Shown here: positions 61,495 to 64,000 of the stretch, piece after piece | Layout of the letters: every line of letters begins with the position of its first letter | How positions within the stretch are numbered: the stretch's first letter is position 1 | Source of the DNA: Acidimicrobiales bacterium | GTDB taxonomy: Bacteria > Actinomycetota > Acidimicrobiia > Acidimicrobiales > DATDAH01 | Direction: 5' to 3' | Assembly: GCA_016794585.1 (NCBI GenBank) | Contig: JAEUJM010000013.1 | Location: 124,001-188,000 of the forward strand | Length of the DNA stretch: 64,000 nucleotides | Program-made: the position numbers and the translations under genes | The notes under the pieces: model-generated | The model's database searches: none | What the model was told of the DNA's origin: nothing | The model's input: the letters and a program-made list of their open reading frames with translations, nothing else

Positions 61495-61521
61495 GCGCCG
61501 CACCCTAGCGACACGGCCTCG

Positions 61522-62136
61522 CTAGACGACGACGGTGAGGGCGTCGGCCTCGATGCGCACGGAGAGCGTGCGGGCGGTTCCGGGGAGGCGCTCACCGTCG
61601 AGCCACACCGCCGTGCGCGGAGGGAGGTCCATCTGGACGGCCGCCACCCGCCGCTCGACGATGTCCGGGTGGGGCACGTGCGTCCCCTGGGGCAGTCGCC
61701 GCCACGCCTTCGTCCGGTCTCGCAGGGAGAGCTCGGCGGTGAGCAGGTCCAGGCGGCCGTCGTTGGGATGGGACCGTGGGGCGACGTCCCAGTGCTCGAG
61801 CCACTGGGCGTTCATGGCCGCCAGGACCGGGCCGTGCCACCAGGACCGCCGGGCGATCAGGTGGGCCACGAACCAGTGCTGACGACCGTCGACCAGGACC
61901 GAGCCGAGGTCGACGACCGCGCGGGTGGCGTCGTCGGAGCGGAGGTGGCCCTCGTCCCCCCGTCCTCCCAGCGTGCGGCAGAGGTCACCTCCGAGCAGGC
62001 CGAGCGGCGGCGGCTCCTCCCCCGCCCGTCTCGCCCGCTCGACGACGGCGCGCGCCTCGGCATCGGTGTGCACCACCACGCCCTCGGACGGCAGCGGCCC
62101 GGACGATCCCCAGGCCTCACCTCGGCGGATGGTCAC
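61522..62136 (-). CDS. DAG-kinase C-terminal-domain-like protein
   Basis: The 204-residue protein resembles only the C-terminal beta domain of the diacylglycerol/lipid kinase family: AAMNAQWLEHWDVAPRSHPNDGRLDLLTAELSLRDR, then HVPHPDIVERRV and VWLDGERLP. The N-terminal catalytic domain with the GGDGT motif is absent. It may be a degenerate or repurposed lipid-binding domain. It overlaps the helicase stop by four bases and so is co-transcribed with it. Confidence 0.68.
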   Translation of the reverse strand: MTIRRGEAWGSSGPLPSEGVVVHTDAEARAVVERARRAGEEPPPLGLLGGDLCRTLGGRGDEGHLRSDDATRAVVDLGSVLVDGRQHWFVAHLIARRSWWHGPVLAAMNAQWLEHWDVAPRSHPNDGRLDLLTAELSLRDRTKAWRRLPQGTHVPHPDIVERRVAAVQMDLPPRTAVWLDGERLPGTARTLSVRIEADALTVVV

Positions 62137-64000
62137 GGCGGGGTCACCTCGCCGACCACCGAGGAGGCCGAGACCACCCCCCGGAAGAGCTCGTCCGCGG
62201 CGATCCGGGCCGTCCGGGCCGTGTCCGGGTCGGGGGCGACGTCCGCCACCTGGCGCAGGAGGTCGATGAGCTGCTTGGCGTTGCGCACGAAGTCACCCCC
62301 GGAGAGGTCCTCGTCGTCGAGGACGTCGTCGAGGGCCTCGCCGGCCGCCCAGGCGTGGGCGAGGGCGAAGAAACCGGGCTCGGGGGCCCGGGTCAGGGGA
62401 AGGGCCGCCCGGCGCTCGGCGCCGTTGAGCGTGGCGGCCAGCCGCTCCAGCCCGTCGAAGCGCTCACGGAGCTTCGCCGACGGGAACCACGGGGTCGGCG
62501 GCGGCGCCGGGCTCCGGTGCTCGTAGGTGAAGCAGGACACGAGTCCGGCGAGCGAAGCCGGGTCCAGGCCGTCGAGCAGGCCCTCGGTGAGCGACTCGGC
62601 GATGAGCAGGTCGCACTCGTGGTAGATGCGGGCGAGGACCGCACCGCGCCACGTGAGCGACCACCCGGACAGGTGGCCGCGGTCTTCGAGCACCTCGAGG
62701 ACGCGGTCGAACTGCCGGGCGAGGGACTCGGTGCGACCCCGCACCTGGCGCTCGAGGTCTCCGACCTCCCGGGCGAGACGGTCGGCCCGTCGGGCCGCGG
62801 CGACGTGGGCCTCGGCGTCGGGGCAGGACGCGACGGGGTGATCGACGAGGGCGGCGCCCTCTTCGTGGCCCGACGCCGCGGGCACGGCTGCGTCGGCGCC
62901 GCCTCCGACGACGCTGCGGCGCAGGCGGTCCACCGCGGCCCGCCGGAACTTGTCGTTGTTGGGGGCGTAGGGCTCCGGGAGCTCGACCCGGGTCATCACC
63001 GCCGGCGGCGAGCGGAAGTCGGGCGCGCCCAGGGTGAGCACCTTGCGGTTGGTGGTGATGGCACGGACCCGCACGGCACCGCGCTGGCGGTGCGCCACCG
63101 AGAGCACGAGCACCCGCTCCTGGCCGTCGGCGGGGATCACGTCACCGGGCTGCAGCCCCGCGAGGGCGGCCTCGACCACGCCCCGGGGTGCCGCCACGGA
63201 TCGGCGGGCCTCCCGGTTCGGCAGCAGGGATCGGTACTCCTCGACGTCACCCCGATCGCAGGTGGCCGCCGCCTGCTGCTCGGCCAGCGCCTCCCGGCGA
63301 CCGGCGAGGCGGCGTTCCAGACGGACGACGTCGCGGTCGGCCCGGTACTGGGCGAAGGACAGGTTGAGGAGGTGGTGGGCACGCTCCGGCGGGTAGCGGT
63401 GCACCAGGTTGGCGGCCATGTTGTAGGTCGGCCGGAACGCCGACGAGAGCTCGAAGGTGCGACTGGCGGCGAGACCGGCCACCTGCCCGAACGTGGTGAA
63501 CGGCGACCACAGGACCACGGCGTGGCCGATGGGATCGATGCCCCGCCGGCCCGCCCGGCCGGTGATCTGGGTGTACTGCCCCGGGGTCAGCAGCTCGTGG
63601 TGGTCGCCGGTGAACTTCGAGAGCTTCTCGATCACCACGGTGCGCGCCGGCATGTTGATCCCGAGCGCGAGGGTCTCGGTGGCGAACACCACCTTCACCA
63701 GCCCCTCGACGAAACAGGCCTCGACGGCCTCCTTGAAGGGCGGCACCATGCCGGCGTGGTGCGCGGCCACGCCGGCCTCGATCCCCGCCCGGAAGCGGGC
63801 GTAGCCCAGCACCTCGAGATCGCTGTCGCTGAGGGGGGCCATCCGTTGATCCACGATCTCGCCGATGCGCTCCCGCTCGGCGGCGGTCGTGAGGCGCAGT
63901 CCGGCGTCGAGCAGCTGGCGGGCGGCGTCATCGCAGGCGTTGCGGCTGAAGATGAAGTAGATGGCCGGCAGCAGCTCGCGGGCGACCAGCTCGTCGACCA
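62133..64000 (-). CDS. helY: Ski2/Mtr4-like DEAD-box RNA helicase, HelY type (5' part outside the window)
   Basis: The last 622 codons of the gene are inside the window; the frame stays open to the right edge. Visible parts of RecA domain 2 are LPAIYFIFSR, AAHHAGMVP (motif IV-V region), ATETLALGINMPARTVV (motif V) and QYTQITGRAGRRG (motif VI). A winged-helix/ratchet region and a C-terminal DSHCT-like domain ending with FVRNAKQLIDLLRQVADV follow. The N-terminal Walker motifs lie beyond the edge. HelY-type proteins unwind RNA in actinobacteria. Confidence 0.92.
   Translation of the reverse strand, partial: VDELVARELLPAIYFIFSRNACDDAARQLLDAGLRLTTAAERERIGEIVDQRMAPLSDSDLEVLGYARFRAGIEAGVAAHHAGMVPPFKEAVEACFVEGLVKVVFATETLALGINMPARTVVIEKLSKFTGDHHELLTPGQYTQITGRAGRRGIDPIGHAVVLWSPFTTFGQVAGLAASRTFELSSAFRPTYNMAANLVHRYPPERAHHLLNLSFAQYRADRDVVRLERRLAGRREALAEQQAAATCDRGDVEEYRSLLPNREARRSVAAPRGVVEAALAGLQPGDVIPADGQERVLVLSVAHRQRGAVRVRAITTNRKVLTLGAPDFRSPPAVMTRVELPEPYAPNNDKFRRAAVDRLRRSVVGGGADAAVPAASGHEEGAALVDHPVASCPDAEAHVAAARRADRLAREVGDLERQVRGRTESLARQFDRVLEVLEDRGHLSGWSLTWRGAVLARIYHECDLLIAESLTEGLLDGLDPASLAGLVSCFTYEHRSPAPPPTPWFPSAKLRERFDGLERLAATLNGAERRAALPLTRAPEPGFFALAHAWAAGEALDDVLDDEDLSGGDFVRNAKQLIDLLRQVADVAPDPDTARTARIAADELFRGVVSASSVVGEVTPP

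Noticed and set aside
60322..62526. Long rightward open frame across the M20 peptidase, DAG-kinase-like and helicase genes
   Set aside because: It crosses three recognised leftward genes and shows no family motif.

Overview
The window is high-GC, densely coded bacterial DNA with short intergenic gaps and many 1-4 base overlaps between genes. Gene content points to an actinobacterium (Actinomycetota), most likely of the class Acidimicrobiia: a CYP51/CYP123 locus of mycobacterial type, a DUF4193 protein, DUF2510 and GAP-family membrane proteins, PIN-PhoH, and SLH-anchored surface protein. The class-level assignment is inference. Many genes show a TANNNT -10 box 6-8 bases before the start codon with no Shine-Dalgarno, so leaderless transcripts look common, as is known for actinobacteria. 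I saw no tRNA, rRNA, CRISPR array, transposase or integrase.

Layout. 1-10.5 kb: assorted enzymes and small proteins (Baeyer-Villiger-type monooxygenase, AAC(3)-like acetyltransferase, inositol-phosphatase-like protein, a GIY-YIG/DUF4041 protein, an M20 amidase, a MerR-VOC fusion regulator, PIN-PhoH). 10.7-14.3 kb: divergent acetate kinase and phosphoketolase, which together turn sugar phosphates into acetate and ATP through acetyl phosphate. 14.3-18.6 kb: sulfotransferase/DUF1214 pair, membrane proteins, universal stress protein. 18.7-22.4 kb: two consecutive ABC ATPase-permease pairs. 22.4-25.6 kb: sphingosine-phosphate-lyase-like PLP enzyme, GlxA-type regulator and isonitrile-hydratase-like protein. 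25.8-31.8 kb: complete oligopeptide-type ABC importer. 31.9-34.7 kb: metallo-beta-lactamase-fold hydrolase, rsgA and a phytanoyl-CoA-dioxygenase-like protein.

34.7-40.7 kb is an eight-gene operon, transcribed leftwards from an autoregulated TetR gene: CYP123-like P450, SDR, CYP51, its 3Fe-4S ferredoxin, a SnoaL-like protein, a hydroxyisobutyrate-dehydrogenase-like enzyme and a carboxymuconolactone-decarboxylase-like protein. It closely matches the CYP51 neighbourhood of mycobacteria. 40.9-43.2 kb holds inositol-3-phosphate synthase divergent from a LysR regulator.

43.9-51.3 kb is the most striking region: a dedicated ECF transporter (T, fused A1A2, S) next to a cobalamin riboswitch and three secreted proteins. 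Two have the alpha/alpha-barrel repeats and one has the DUF4430 beta domain, the two halves that make up animal intrinsic factor and transcobalamin. I read it as a vitamin B12 capture and import system with split, surface-anchored transcobalamin-like proteins, one held by SLH repeats and two by C-terminal membrane helices.

51.4-64 kb: two small proteins sharing a cysteine-bearing helical domain, a zinc-ribbon protein under a 20-base palindrome, a large RG-rich and acidic disordered protein, HAD, enoyl-CoA hydratase, NUDIX, GNAT, DUF4193, a double-length ThyX-like protein, an M20 peptidase, a DAG-kinase-C-terminal-like protein and the 3' part of a Ski2/HelY-type helicase that runs off the right edge.
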